From an uncultured Lachnospiraceae bacterium (GTDB lineage Bacteria; Bacillota; Clostridia; Lachnospirales; Lachnospiraceae), in the NCBI GenBank assembly GCA_910587105.1, contig CAJUMB010000032.1:1-39230 (forward strand): a DNA stretch of 39,230 nt, in the 5' to 3' direction. Below are positions 23,586 through 32,670 of this stretch, piece by piece. The notes under the pieces are model-generated. The model made no database searches and was not told where the DNA came from. It saw only the letters and a program-made list of their open reading frames with translations. Position 1 is the stretch's first letter. The number at the start of each line of letters is the position of its first letter. The position numbers were made by a program, and so were the translations under genes.

Positions 23586-24257
23586 TTATGCTCTTTCCGC
23601 ATATTGGCTGATCAATCTGCGGATTTCCTCCGCATTCCCGGCAAGATCCCCGCTGAATACACAGGAACCCGCCACGATCTGGCTGGCTCCTGCCTCCAGA
23701 ACAAGGGGAAGTGTCTCACGGTTAATTCCTCCATCAACCTGAATAGGAAGCTCAATTTTTTCATCTTTCAGCATCTGCCGTGCCTGACAGATCTTTTCTG
23801 TAGAATCTTCTATATATTTTTGTCCGCCGAATCCCGGCTGTACGGTCATAATCAACAGCATATCGATATCTTTGAGAATATAGCTGATATCTGTTACGGA
23901 AGTGGCCGGTTTTACTGCAACCCCCACTTTTACCCCTGCATCCCGGATGCGGGCTACTGTCCGTTCCAGATCTTCACAGGCTTCCGCGTGAACAGTAATG
24001 GAATCTGCCCCGCATGCTACAAAGTCCTGAACATAGCGCTCTGGTTCTGTAATCATCAAATGCACATCAAAAAGCATGTTACTCTCCTGGCGGATAGACT
24101 TAATCACCGGCATTCCAAAAGATATGCTGGGCACAAAGTCTCCGTCCATTACATCAATATGGAGCCATTTGATTCCCTGCTGTTCCAGCGTCTGAAGCTG
24201 TTGTCCCAAACGGTTAAAATCCGCAGATAACATAGACGGGTATAACTGATATTCCAT
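23586..24257 (-). CDS. rpe: Ribulose-phosphate 3-epimerase
   Basis: Interconverts ribulose-5-phosphate and xylulose-5-phosphate in the pentose phosphate pathway. TIM-barrel protein of 223 aa. Signatures HIDVMDGDFVPSISFG (~33-48), the MTVQPGFGGQKY phosphate loop and VDGGINRET. Metal-binding His and Asp are present in the first of these. Tight spacing to rsgA (4 nt) and thiN. Confidence 0.96.
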   Translation of the reverse strand: MEYQLYPSMLSADFNRLGQQLQTLEQQGIKWLHIDVMDGDFVPSISFGMPVIKSIRQESNMLFDVHLMITEPERYVQDFVACGADSITVHAEACEDLERTVARIRDAGVKVGVAVKPATSVTDISYILKDIDMLLIMTVQPGFGGQKYIEDSTEKICQARQMLKDEKIELPIQVDGGINRETLPLVLEAGASQIVAGSCVFSGDLAGNAEEIRRLISQYAERA

Positions 24258-24261
24258 GTTT

Positions 24262-25140
24262 TCAATATCTCCTTTTATCCTTTATTTCCTGAAATAAATC
24301 CGAATAGCTCTCATACCGGGAAGGGCTGATTCTGCCCTCCCTCAGAGCATGGAGCACTGCACAGCCCGGTTCTGTCATATGGACGCATCCCTGAAACCTG
24401 CACCCACCCTCATACGGCTCAAATTCCGGGAAATACTGTTTCAGTTCTTCCTTTTCCATTGTGTCCAGATACAGGGAGCTGAACCCCGGTGTATCTGCTA
24501 AATATGTTCCTTCCCTCAGGGGAAGCAGCTGGCAGTGCCGGGTGGTATGTCTTCCCCTCCGGAGTTTTTCACTCACTGTTCCCGTTTCCATCTGTACTTC
24601 CTGCTGCAGCAGATTGGCCAGAGAGGACTTTCCCACACCGGAAACTCCTGCCACAGCTGTAATTTTTCCCTCCAGCAGCTCATCCAGCTGCTTTACCCCC
24701 TCGCCAGTCTGTACACTGGTAAAAACCACCGGACAGCCGCAGTCCCGGTAAATTTCCCGCAGAGACTCCAGGTCTTTTGGCTCTGACAGGTCTTTTTTAT
24801 TAAAACACAGGCAGGCGGGAATCCCTGCCCTTTCAGCCATAACCAGAAAGCGGTCCAAAAGTCTGTAATTAGGTTTTGGCTGATCCACTGCAAAAATGAG
24901 AGCTACCTGGTCCACATTTGCCACTGCAGGACGTACCAGCTGATTTTTCCGGGGCAGAATTTCCTCCAGGCTGCCCTCCCGGTCTTTTTCATCTAAAATG
25001 CGAATCTGTACCATATCGCCCACCAGAGGCTTTTTGTTTTCTTTCCGGAAAATCCCCCTGGCCCTGCACGCATACAGACCCTTCCCGGGAATATCCACAT
25101 AGTAAAATCCTCCAATGCCTTTAATAATTCTTCCCTGCAT
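24262..25140 (-). CDS. rsgA: Small ribosomal subunit GTPase RsgA (CpgA)
   Basis: Circularly permuted GTPase that acts in late 30S maturation; in Bacillus CpgA also affects cell shape and is a PrkC substrate. An N-terminal OB fold is followed by permuted G motifs in the order NKKD (G4), GVSGVGKSSL (G1), then DTPGFSS (G3). A C-terminal zinc motif runs GGCRFQGCVHMTEPGCAV. 292 aa. The ATG overlaps the prkC stop by one base (TGATG), so the two are translationally coupled, which agrees with a shared role. Confidence 0.96.
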   Translation of the reverse strand: MQGRIIKGIGGFYYVDIPGKGLYACRARGIFRKENKKPLVGDMVQIRILDEKDREGSLEEILPRKNQLVRPAVANVDQVALIFAVDQPKPNYRLLDRFLVMAERAGIPACLCFNKKDLSEPKDLESLREIYRDCGCPVVFTSVQTGEGVKQLDELLEGKITAVAGVSGVGKSSLANLLQQEVQMETGTVSEKLRRGRHTTRHCQLLPLREGTYLADTPGFSSLYLDTMEKEELKQYFPEFEPYEGGCRFQGCVHMTEPGCAVLHALREGRISPSRYESYSDLFQEIKDKRRY

Positions 25141-27272
25141 CAGTCTACCTTCTGGAAAGAAATGGTATAATGGCCCAGTTCCACATAATCGCTTCCTGTC
25201 AGCTCATACAGATACAGGGTTCCTTCGCTGAGGCCCGGCTCACCTGTAATGTCCAGCTGATAGGGGAAATCCACTTTCTTGCCTTCCATAATCGTATCCA
25301 CTGACGGAGAATTATCCACAGTCTGTACCAGTTCCATCTTTACCACTCCCCCTGTGTATGTGGGCGGAGTATCTAGAGTCTGGGAACATTTCCAGGTGCC
25401 GGATGCATCTGTGCTCTGCACAGGCGTCTCTTCCCCTTCTTCCTCTTCCCCGGGTGTTTCCTCAGCCCCCTCAGGCCCGGTACTGATGGCAATGGTAATA
25501 CTGGAACCTTTTTCCGCATAAACTCCCTCTGCAATACTCTGGGACATTACCTGTCCTTTTGTAACCGTATCGCTGGAAGAAGACTCCACAATTACATTGA
25601 ATGCTGCCAGGGCTGCCTTGGCTGCCATTTCTTCCATGCCGATCACGTTGGGCACCATGGCGTTTTCATATTCATTTCCCATGCTGACTTCCAGAGTTAC
25701 CGTCTCACCGGAAGCACTCTGTGACCCTGCAGCAGGCGTCATACCCATGACAATGCCCATCTCATGGTCGTAACTGAAGGACTTGGTAAGGCTTACTGTA
25801 AATCCCATATCCCGCAGTGTCTGCTCAGCTGTCTCCTGGGGCTGGCCCACCAGATCCGGTACAGACAGCATGGCTGCACCGCTGCTGAGCTTATACTTAA
25901 TGGTGGTATACTTCTGAACCTGGGTTCCCGGCTCGATTTCCTGAGAAGAAATCATTCCTTTTTCATATTCATCCGAACTTTCTTCCTCTGTGTACTGGAG
26001 GCCAAGATAGAGCTCTTTTACAATCTTCGTGGCTTCTTCCTCTGTTTTACCAACCAGATCCGGCACCTCCACCATTTCCTCCTCCGGGGCTTGTGTCTCT
26101 TCTGCCTGTTTATCTTTTGAGCCGCCGATGCCGGGGCCGAAGCTGAACAAACCGGCTGCATTGCCGATGAGCACAATCAGAACGCAGATAATCAGAGCCC
26201 CTACAATAAAGCCTCCAATGGTTATGGCCTTCTCGAGTCCCCGGTTCAGACCGCCTCCGCCTTCTTCCTCCTCATCGGTTTCGTAATCATCTTCATCGTA
26301 ATCGTCTGAGGAATCGTAATAATCCTCCTCTGCCGCCAGCGGCGGGATCTCTTTCACCGCATTGTTTTTCTTTATTTTATCCAGGTCTTCTCCCTGGAAC
26401 ACCACAGTCTTCCCATCTGTATTCAGTGGAGCCAGTTTGACAAAATCTCCCTGAGGGTCAATCAGGGAATGCTTCAAATCTGCAATCACTTCCTCCATAT
26501 TCGGATACCGTCTATCCACACTCTTCTGCGTACACTTAAATATAATCTGTTCCAGGCTGAAGGGCAGATCCGGCGTATAGTCGCTGGGCGGTTCCATTTC
26601 CTCCTGGAGATGCTTAATGGCAATGGAAACAGTAGTATCTCCGTCAAAGGGCACCACCCCTGTCACCATCTCATACATGGTAATTCCCAGGGAATAGATG
26701 TCACTCTTTTCGTCGCTGTAACCTCCCCGCACCTGTTCCGGGGAACTGTAATGGACAGACCCCATCACATTGGAACTGATGGTATTGGAAGATGCCGCCC
26801 TGGCTATGCCGAAATCCGTCACCTTCACTTTCCCGTCTGTGGAAATAATAATATTCTGCGGCTTTACATCTCTGTGTACAATCCCATGGTTATGGGCTGC
26901 TTCCAGCCCCATAGAAACCTGGATAGCAATACTGGTGGCTTCCTTGACACTCAGCTTTCCTTTTTTGGAAATGTACTCTTTCAGGGTAATTCCCTCTACC
27001 AGCTCCATGACGATATAATGGATACCCTGATCTTCTCCTACGTCAAATACATTCACAACATTGGGATGAGTCAGGCCCGCAGCGGATTGAGCTTCCGTCT
27101 TGAATTTCTTGATAAAATTTGTATCCTCCCGAAATTCCTGCTTCAGGACCTTCATCGCTACAAACCGGTTCAGCTTATGGTCTTTCGTCTTATAGACGTC
27201 CGCCATGCCGCCTGTACCCACTTTGCTGACGATCTCATACCGTTCCCCTACAATCATTCCATCTTTTATCAT
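25140..27272 (-). CDS. prkC: Serine/threonine protein kinase with PASTA repeats (PrkC/Stk1)
   Basis: Membrane kinase that senses muropeptides or lipid II and phosphorylates cell wall, division and translation factors. Kinase domain ~10-270: glycine loop GTGGMADVY (19-27), Lys41, HRDVKPQN (133-140, catalytic Asp135), DFG 153-155. An acidic juxtamembrane stretch (YYDSSDDYDEDDYETDEEEE) precedes one membrane helix (GGFIVGALIICVLIVLIG, near 350-368). Three PASTA repeats follow, each opening with VPDLVG, VPDLVG or VPNVIG. After the repeats come a Glu/Pro/Thr linker and a C-terminal domain of ~85 residues starting GTWKCSQTL that is not PASTA. It overlaps prpC by 4 nt. Confidence 0.95.
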   Translation of the reverse strand: MIKDGMIVGERYEIVSKVGTGGMADVYKTKDHKLNRFVAMKVLKQEFREDTNFIKKFKTEAQSAAGLTHPNVVNVFDVGEDQGIHYIVMELVEGITLKEYISKKGKLSVKEATSIAIQVSMGLEAAHNHGIVHRDVKPQNIIISTDGKVKVTDFGIARAASSNTISSNVMGSVHYSSPEQVRGGYSDEKSDIYSLGITMYEMVTGVVPFDGDTTVSIAIKHLQEEMEPPSDYTPDLPFSLEQIIFKCTQKSVDRRYPNMEEVIADLKHSLIDPQGDFVKLAPLNTDGKTVVFQGEDLDKIKKNNAVKEIPPLAAEEDYYDSSDDYDEDDYETDEEEEGGGGLNRGLEKAITIGGFIVGALIICVLIVLIGNAAGLFSFGPGIGGSKDKQAEETQAPEEEMVEVPDLVGKTEEEATKIVKELYLGLQYTEEESSDEYEKGMISSQEIEPGTQVQKYTTIKYKLSSGAAMLSVPDLVGQPQETAEQTLRDMGFTVSLTKSFSYDHEMGIVMGMTPAAGSQSASGETVTLEVSMGNEYENAMVPNVIGMEEMAAKAALAAFNVIVESSSSDTVTKGQVMSQSIAEGVYAEKGSSITIAISTGPEGAEETPGEEEEGEETPVQSTDASGTWKCSQTLDTPPTYTGGVVKMELVQTVDNSPSVDTIMEGKKVDFPYQLDITGEPGLSEGTLYLYELTGSDYVELGHYTISFQKVD

Positions 27273-28009
27273 TCTTTCACCTCTTTGGTAAATGGTTCAA
27301 TCAGCACAACTGCAATATTGTCTTTGCCCCCGTTGGCATTGGCCAGACGGATCAGGGCCTGCCCCTTCTCCTTTAAACTGCCCGGCTGTTCCAACAGCTT
27401 TGCAATCTCCTCATTGGTGACCATGTTGCTCAATCCATCTGAGCACATCAGCACAATGGCATCCGGCTGGATTTCAAAATCAAAGAAATCCACCTCCACA
27501 GATGAGGCTGCCCCCAGAGCCCTTGTAATGATATTTTTATCTGGATGGTTAATGGCCTCTTCCTCACGCAGCTCCCCCAGCCGGACCATTTCCTGTACCA
27601 GCGAATGGTCTCTAGTAATCTGGCGGATACCCTGGTGAACCACATACAGACGGCTGTCGCCCACATTTGCCACATAGGCGTAATTTCCCACAATTGTGGC
27701 AGCTACAATTGTTGTTCCCATTCCTTTCTTATCCGGTGACTTTCCCGCTTCCTCCAGAACTTTCAGGTTGGCGGACTCAATGCCATGGCGGAGAATCTTA
27801 ACCGGACTGTAATTTGCATCCTCTTTAATGGTATCTACTAAAACATGGACTGCACAGGACGAGGCATAATCCCCCGCATTGTGGCCTCCCATCCCATCTG
27901 CCACCACAAACAGATTGGGGAGATTCCCCACTGTATCCACCGATGCATACACATAATCCTGGTTCACCCGTCTACGCTGTCCTATGTCCGTACCCGAGTA
28001 CACTCTCAT
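27269..28009 (-). CDS. prpC: PP2C-family protein phosphatase (PrpC/Stp)
   Basis: Metal-dependent phosphatase that reverses PrkC phosphorylation. Motifs: GTDIGQRRRVNQD (near the N-terminus), VVADGMGGHNAGD with two metal-binding Asp/Gly positions, NVGDSRLYVV, CSDGLSN and a final KDNIAVVLI. 246 aa from the ATG at 28009 (MRVYSGTD); the frame is open 20 codons further up, within rlmN, but family alignment favours this start, which lies 2 nt after the rlmN stop. Overlap of 4 nt with prkC (ATGA). Confidence 0.95.
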   Translation of the reverse strand: MRVYSGTDIGQRRRVNQDYVYASVDTVGNLPNLFVVADGMGGHNAGDYASSCAVHVLVDTIKEDANYSPVKILRHGIESANLKVLEEAGKSPDKKGMGTTIVAATIVGNYAYVANVGDSRLYVVHQGIRQITRDHSLVQEMVRLGELREEEAINHPDKNIITRALGAASSVEVDFFDFEIQPDAIVLMCSDGLSNMVTNEEIAKLLEQPGSLKEKGQALIRLANANGGKDNIAVVLIEPFTKEVKE

Positions 28010-28011
28010 TA

Positions 28012-29067
28012 TCATTTCTCTCTTTCTGCTTCCCGCTGCGCGGAAAACCTTCTTCTCAGCTGTCCGCACGCACCGTCAATATCACGGCCCATTTCCCTTC
28101 TTATAGTAACATTTATTCCATATTTTTCAAGTTTTATTTTAAATTTATCTGCGTCTTTCCCCACAGGCGGCTGAAAATCCCGCTCTTCCACAGGATTTAC
28201 CGGAATCAGATTCAGGTGGCAGTTTCTCCGGCGCAGAAGCCCGGCAAGCTGTGCCGCATCCTCATCCGTATCATTCACGCCGCCAATCAGGCTGTATTCA
28301 TACGTAATCCGCCTGCCTGTATTCTGAAAATAGAAATCACAGGCTTCCATCACTTCAGCCAGACTGTACTTTTTCGCTATGGGCATCAGTGCCTGGCGTT
28401 TTTCATCTGTGGCCCCGTGAAGGGAAAGTGCCAGGGTAATCTGCAGTTTCTCTTTTGTCAGCTCATAGATCTGCGGCACAATTCCGCAGGTAGACACGGT
28501 AATATTGCGCTGGCTCATGTTCATCCCCTGCTCATGGCTGAGAATCCGGACAAATCTCACCAGCTGGCTGTAATTATCCAGCGGTTCCCCCGTGCCCATG
28601 ACCACTGTGTGGGAAACCCGCCTGCCTGCCTCCCGGCCGGCCGCATATACCTGCTCCAGCATTTCCCCAGCTGTAAGGTTTCTTACCAGTCCGCCGATGG
28701 CAGACGCACAGAAACGGCATCCCATCCGGCAGCCCGCCTGAGAAGAAATGCACACAGAATCCCCGTGCTGATACTGCATCCATACGCTCTCCACTTTCTG
28801 GCCGTCCTCCATTGCATACAAATATTTTCTGGTTCCGTCCAGGGCGGAAATCTGCGTGCTTTCCGGCTGCAGAACCAACAGAGGATAGTCTTTCTCCAGC
28901 TGTCTGCGCATGGCCTTTGACAAATTGGTCATGGCCTCATAAGAATCCACCTGCTTCTGGTGCAGCCACTGAAACAATTGTTTTCCCTGAAAATCCTTTC
29001 CCCCCATTTCCCTGGCAATTGATACCAGTTCCTCCGGGTAAAGAGATTTGATATCCTGAATCATCAT
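28012..29067 (-). CDS. rlmN: Dual-specificity rRNA/tRNA m2A methyltransferase RlmN
   Basis: Radical SAM enzyme that methylates C2 of A2503 in 23S rRNA and A37 of some tRNAs. Iron-sulfur motif CxxxCxxC is Cys113-Cys117-Cys120 (CRMGCRFC). The C-terminal catalytic cysteine lies in DIDGACGQL. SAM-contacting MGTGEPLDNY is present. 351 aa, typical. Its normal C-terminal site and chromosomal place argue for RlmN rather than the resistance paralogue Cfr. Overlaps rsmB by 4 nt. Confidence 0.95.
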   Translation of the reverse strand: MMIQDIKSLYPEELVSIAREMGGKDFQGKQLFQWLHQKQVDSYEAMTNLSKAMRRQLEKDYPLLVLQPESTQISALDGTRKYLYAMEDGQKVESVWMQYQHGDSVCISSQAGCRMGCRFCASAIGGLVRNLTAGEMLEQVYAAGREAGRRVSHTVVMGTGEPLDNYSQLVRFVRILSHEQGMNMSQRNITVSTCGIVPQIYELTKEKLQITLALSLHGATDEKRQALMPIAKKYSLAEVMEACDFYFQNTGRRITYEYSLIGGVNDTDEDAAQLAGLLRRRNCHLNLIPVNPVEERDFQPPVGKDADKFKIKLEKYGINVTIRREMGRDIDGACGQLRRRFSAQREAEREK

Positions 29068-30416
29068 GCCTCCGTCTTTTTCAATCTTGCCATAAAAAAC
29101 CCATCCGTCTTATGCACCCCAGGCAGCAGCTGAAGGTAGCCTCTGGAAGTGGTCATACAGTGCAGTTCTCTGGGCAGATAGGGGTTCAAACTGTCTGGCT
29201 CCAGCGGATAATTATCCAAAAGCCACTGATAATTATCCCGGTTTTCCTCATCGGCAATGGTACATGTGCTGAAAATCAGCACACCGCCGGGCTTTATGTA
29301 ATCAACGGCCATAGATAAAATTTTTCTCTGGAGAATGACCAGTTCCTGCTGCTTGTGGCTGCTCATCTTATATTTGATATCCGGCTTTTTCCCGATCACA
29401 CCATATCCGGAACAGGGTACATCCGCCAGCACAATGTCTGCCTTTAGAACCGATTCCGTGTCAAATACCGTGGCGTCCTGACGTTTTGCACGGATATTGA
29501 TGGCTCCGGAGCGCAGAATATTTTCTTTCAGCAGATTCACCTTATGTTCAGAAGTGTCCCTGGCGTCCACCATTCCAAAGTCACCCATCTTCTCTGCCAT
29601 GTGGAGAGCCTTACCCCCCGGGGCTGCACACAGATCAATAATATAATTTCCTTTGGAAGGATGGGCAATCTCTGTGACCAGCATGGAGCTCACATCCTGC
29701 ACCTGAATCTCTCCTTTCCAGAAAGCATCCAGCGTCATCAGATGGTCATAACCAGAAATATAATATGCATAGTCCAGATAAGGAGCCTTCTCCACTTTTA
29801 CCTGCTGTTTTCTCAGACTTTCCAGGACTTTCTCTTTGTCACTGTTCCCGCTGATACGGACAGTGACAGGCTTTTCCTCCAGAAAACTTTTCAGCATCTC
29901 CCGGGTAATATCCCCCCCATAAGACCCCACCCATCGCTGCACCAGACTCTCCGGCATAGAATAACGGGCACTCAGATACGCTACAGGCGTGGCTTTCGGC
30001 GGATATTCTACTTCATTGACCCGGCGCGCTATGGTACGAAGCACGCCGTTTACAAAGGGTTTCAGACTATAAAAGCCTTTTTTTTGTGCAAGTTTTACCG
30101 ACTCATTGCAGGCGGCGGAATCCGGCACACTGTCCATATACATCAGCTGGTATACACCACTTCGCAGAATTTCCCGGATAACCGGCTTCATATCTGTGGT
30201 TTTGATCTTGGAAAAATAATTGATGATGTAATCAATCTGAATGGCATACTCCACTGTACCTTCACATACCCTGGTGATAAATGCCCGGTCCTGTTTGGGC
30301 AGAAACTGATATTTCTTCAGCGTATTGCCAATGGCTGTATGGCAATACGTTCCTTCTTCGTTAATCTCCAATAATAATTCCAGTATAATCTCTCTCACCG
30401 GATATTTTTTACTCAC
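29064..30416 (-). CDS. rsmB: 16S rRNA (cytosine-967-C5)-methyltransferase
   Basis: NOL1/NOP2/Sun-family m5C methyltransferase. The N-terminal ~135 residues form a NusB-like RNA-binding domain (REIILELLLEI onward). SAM motif I is DLCAAPGGKALHMAEKM. The two characteristic cysteines are seen in DVPCSGYGVIGKKPDIKY and IFSTCTIADEENRDN; the latter is the nucleophile. 450 aa, normal. Overlaps the upstream metallopeptidase gene by 8 nt and rlmN by 4 nt. Confidence 0.95.
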   Translation of the reverse strand: MSKKYPVREIILELLLEINEEGTYCHTAIGNTLKKYQFLPKQDRAFITRVCEGTVEYAIQIDYIINYFSKIKTTDMKPVIREILRSGVYQLMYMDSVPDSAACNESVKLAQKKGFYSLKPFVNGVLRTIARRVNEVEYPPKATPVAYLSARYSMPESLVQRWVGSYGGDITREMLKSFLEEKPVTVRISGNSDKEKVLESLRKQQVKVEKAPYLDYAYYISGYDHLMTLDAFWKGEIQVQDVSSMLVTEIAHPSKGNYIIDLCAAPGGKALHMAEKMGDFGMVDARDTSEHKVNLLKENILRSGAINIRAKRQDATVFDTESVLKADIVLADVPCSGYGVIGKKPDIKYKMSSHKQQELVILQRKILSMAVDYIKPGGVLIFSTCTIADEENRDNYQWLLDNYPLEPDSLNPYLPRELHCMTTSRGYLQLLPGVHKTDGFFMARLKKTEA

Positions 30417-31116
30417 GATTTCTTCCTCCTGCCAATACTAACAGACGCACCAGCTGTAATATCGAAGATGCCAGCGCCGCCACATATGTCATGGCTGCGG
30501 CCTTTAACACTTTACGCGCCCCAGGCACTTCCTGCTGGGCTAAAATCCCGTCATCGGACAAAAGCCGCAGAGCCCTGGCAGATGCATTCAGCTCCACCGG
30601 CAGCGTCACAAGCTGAAAAAGAACTGCACCCATAAACAGGGCAATTCCCAAATACAGAAGCGGACGGACTGACATTACCAGCCCTGCCAGAAACACAGGC
30701 CAGGAGAGTCCCGACCCAAAATTGGCTATGGGGACAATGGCGCTTCTCCATCTCAGAGGCGCATAACCCGTGTGATGCTGCAGCGCATGTCCGCACTCAT
30801 GGGCCGCCACTCCCACCGCAGCCAGAGAAGACTGCTGATACACAGCCTCAGACAGACGGACTGTCCGCGTCCTGGGGTCATAGTGGTCTGTAAGCTGGCC
30901 GGACACCGGGCGCACCTGTACATCCGAAAGTCCCGCCATAGATAAAATCCTCTGAGCCGTCTGCGCCCCTGTCATCCGGGATGCACTGGGTATCCTGCAG
31001 TATACAGAAAACGTCCGCTTCATCCTTGCGGAAGCCAGCAAAGATAAAATCATGCCTGCTGCAAGCAGCAGTACTGTCCAGTCCATTCCGTAAAACCTGT
31101 ATCCATAATATCCCAT
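30409..31116 (-). CDS. YugP-like membrane zinc metallopeptidase
   Basis: Neutral zinc metallopeptidase family (YugP) with the HExxH-type motif VAAHECGHALQHHTGY. Membrane segments flank it: one at the N-terminus (WTVLLLAAGMILSLLAS), a pair in the middle (WPVFLAGLVM, LLYLGIALFMGAVLFQLV) and one near the C-terminus. 235 aa with the start at MGYYGYRFYG, chosen because GGAGG lies 5 nt upstream; the frame extends 13 codons further without a good site. Substrate unknown. Its place between fmt and rsmB is common in clostridia, from memory. Confidence 0.88.
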   Translation of the reverse strand: MGYYGYRFYGMDWTVLLLAAGMILSLLASARMKRTFSVYCRIPSASRMTGAQTAQRILSMAGLSDVQVRPVSGQLTDHYDPRTRTVRLSEAVYQQSSLAAVGVAAHECGHALQHHTGYAPLRWRSAIVPIANFGSGLSWPVFLAGLVMSVRPLLYLGIALFMGAVLFQLVTLPVELNASARALRLLSDDGILAQQEVPGARKVLKAAAMTYVAALASSILQLVRLLVLAGGRNRE

Positions 31117-31155
31117 GTCAGCCTCCATTTCTGCCGCTTTCTGGCGGCACAACAA

Positions 31156-32106
31156 TTAACTGCCCAAAACCGTCCCCTGCTCAATCCTGTAACCCCGCAG
31201 AAAATCTTCAGCCGCCATGCCTTTCTTTCCCTCCAGCTGTAATTTCTCAATATACAGGCATCCCTGAGCACACTTCACATAAATCCCTGCCCTGTCTATA
31301 CACACTATCTGCCCGGACACTGCAGCTGCCATTCCTTCTGTATGTTCTGGGTTTTTCACAGATGCCTTTAATACTTTCAGCATCTTCCCATCGAGACGGG
31401 TAAACGCCCCCGGCCAAGGGTCCATTCCTCTGACCAGCCGTTCAATGGTGTCTGCATCTTTTTCCCAGTCAATACATCCCATACTTTTCTGAATCATTGC
31501 CGCATAGGGGGTAGGACTGTCCACAGGCTGGGGCTGGACGTGGATGTGTCCCCGCGAAACGTCCTCCAGCGTTTCCACCAGAAGCTTTGCTCCCAGGCTG
31601 CTCAGCTTATCAAACAAACTGCCCCCTGTCTCGTCAGGACTTAAAGCACAGACTTTCTTCGCCAGCATATCCCCGGTATCCAGACCTTCATCCATGCGCA
31701 TAATGGTAACTCCCGTTTCTTTTTCCCCGTGGACAACCGCCCACTGAATAGGCGCCGCTCCACGGTATTTCGGCAGCAGAGACGCATGTACATTCAGGCA
31801 GCCGTAAGGGGGAAACTCCAGAATTTCCCGGGGAAGCATCTGTCCAAAAGCCACAACCACAATCACATCCGGCTTTAACCGATTCAAAACCTCTATGAAG
31901 TCAGAACGTTTTACATTTTCATATTGGTACACACTCAGCCCCATCTCCAGGGCCGCTTCTTTTACAGGTGTGGGCTTCAGATTCTTCCCCCTCCCCTTCG
32001 GCCTGTCCGGCTGTGTCACCACCCCCAGGACTTCATGCCCGTTTCGGACAATCTCCCGCAGAGTCTCCACGGCAAAATCCGGGGTTCCCATATAAACTAC
32101 TTTCAT
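31156..32106 (-). CDS. fmt: Methionyl-tRNA formyltransferase
   Basis: Formylates initiator Met-tRNA using 10-formyl-THF. The N-terminal transferase domain has MGTPDFAVETL (6-16) and the catalytic region NVHASLLPKYRGAAPIQWAV with Asn, His and, downstream, the Asp of DEGLDTGDM. A C-terminal OB-type domain follows from ~205. 316 aa. It follows def by 6 nt; the pair def-fmt removes and adds the same formyl group and is almost always together. Confidence 0.96.
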   Translation of the reverse strand: MKVVYMGTPDFAVETLREIVRNGHEVLGVVTQPDRPKGRGKNLKPTPVKEAALEMGLSVYQYENVKRSDFIEVLNRLKPDVIVVVAFGQMLPREILEFPPYGCLNVHASLLPKYRGAAPIQWAVVHGEKETGVTIMRMDEGLDTGDMLAKKVCALSPDETGGSLFDKLSSLGAKLLVETLEDVSRGHIHVQPQPVDSPTPYAAMIQKSMGCIDWEKDADTIERLVRGMDPWPGAFTRLDGKMLKVLKASVKNPEHTEGMAAAVSGQIVCIDRAGIYVKCAQGCLYIEKLQLEGKKGMAAEDFLRGYRIEQGTVLGS

Positions 32107-32112
32107 ATGGCA

Positions 32113-32583
32113 CTATTCCTCCTCATTGCTCACCGGATGCAGGCCGTCTTCCACCAGTGCCGTATACATAATTCCATCCAGATGGTCAATTTCATGACAG
32201 CACGCCCGGGCCAGAAGTTCTGTGGCTTCTATCTCAATTTCCTGCATTTCTTCATCCAGTGCCTGCACCCTCACATAATTAGGCCTGGTCACCTGTCCGG
32301 CCACCCCGGGAACACTTAAACATCCCTCATCACCGGTCTGTTCTCCCTGCGATTCAATCAGCTGCGGATTAATCATTACCAAAGGTCCGTCGCCTACATC
32401 AATAACAACCACCCTTTTTAATATACCCACCTGAGGCGCTGCTAATCCAACACCGTTGGATTCATACATGGTTTCCAGCATATCATCCACCAGCACGTGG
32501 ATTTTATCTGTCATTTTCTCCACAGGCCGGCACTTCTTCCCCAACACCGCATCACCTTCCAACCGAATTTTACGAATCGCCAT
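32113..32583 (-). CDS. def: Peptide deformylase
   Basis: Metalloenzyme that removes the formyl group from nascent proteins. All three motifs are present: GVGLAAPQVGI (motif 1), EGCLSVPG (motif 2, metal-binding Cys) and CHEIDHLDG (motif 3, HExxH). 156 aa, the short type I form. Lies between priA and fmt as in Bacillus. The 87-nt spacer to priA is AT-rich and shows no clear promoter. Confidence 0.96.
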   Translation of the reverse strand: MAIRKIRLEGDAVLGKKCRPVEKMTDKIHVLVDDMLETMYESNGVGLAAPQVGILKRVVVIDVGDGPLVMINPQLIESQGEQTGDEGCLSVPGVAGQVTRPNYVRVQALDEEMQEIEIEATELLARACCHEIDHLDGIMYTALVEDGLHPVSNEEE

Positions 32584-32670
32584 TTTCTCTTAGCTCCTTT
32601 CCTGTACGGCCTTTCTGCCCGCACCCTCTCATTTCTTTTTACTCAATTTAGACAATTTTTCTTAAAGCTA

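Noticed and set aside
26469..27638. 389-codon plus-strand frame opposite prkC/prpC
   Set aside because: It spans the junction of two certain genes on the other strand and shows no motif or start signal; a coding shadow.
27943..28920. 325-codon plus-strand frame opposite rlmN
   Set aside because: Antisense to an intact radical SAM enzyme; composition (many His, Arg, Phe, Ser) is typical of shadows.
29064..30416. Possible Cfr-type resistance gene next to rsmB
   Set aside because: The radical SAM gene there matches RlmN by context and by its normal motifs, and it is part of the conserved rsmB-rlmN-prpC order; no mobile element is near.
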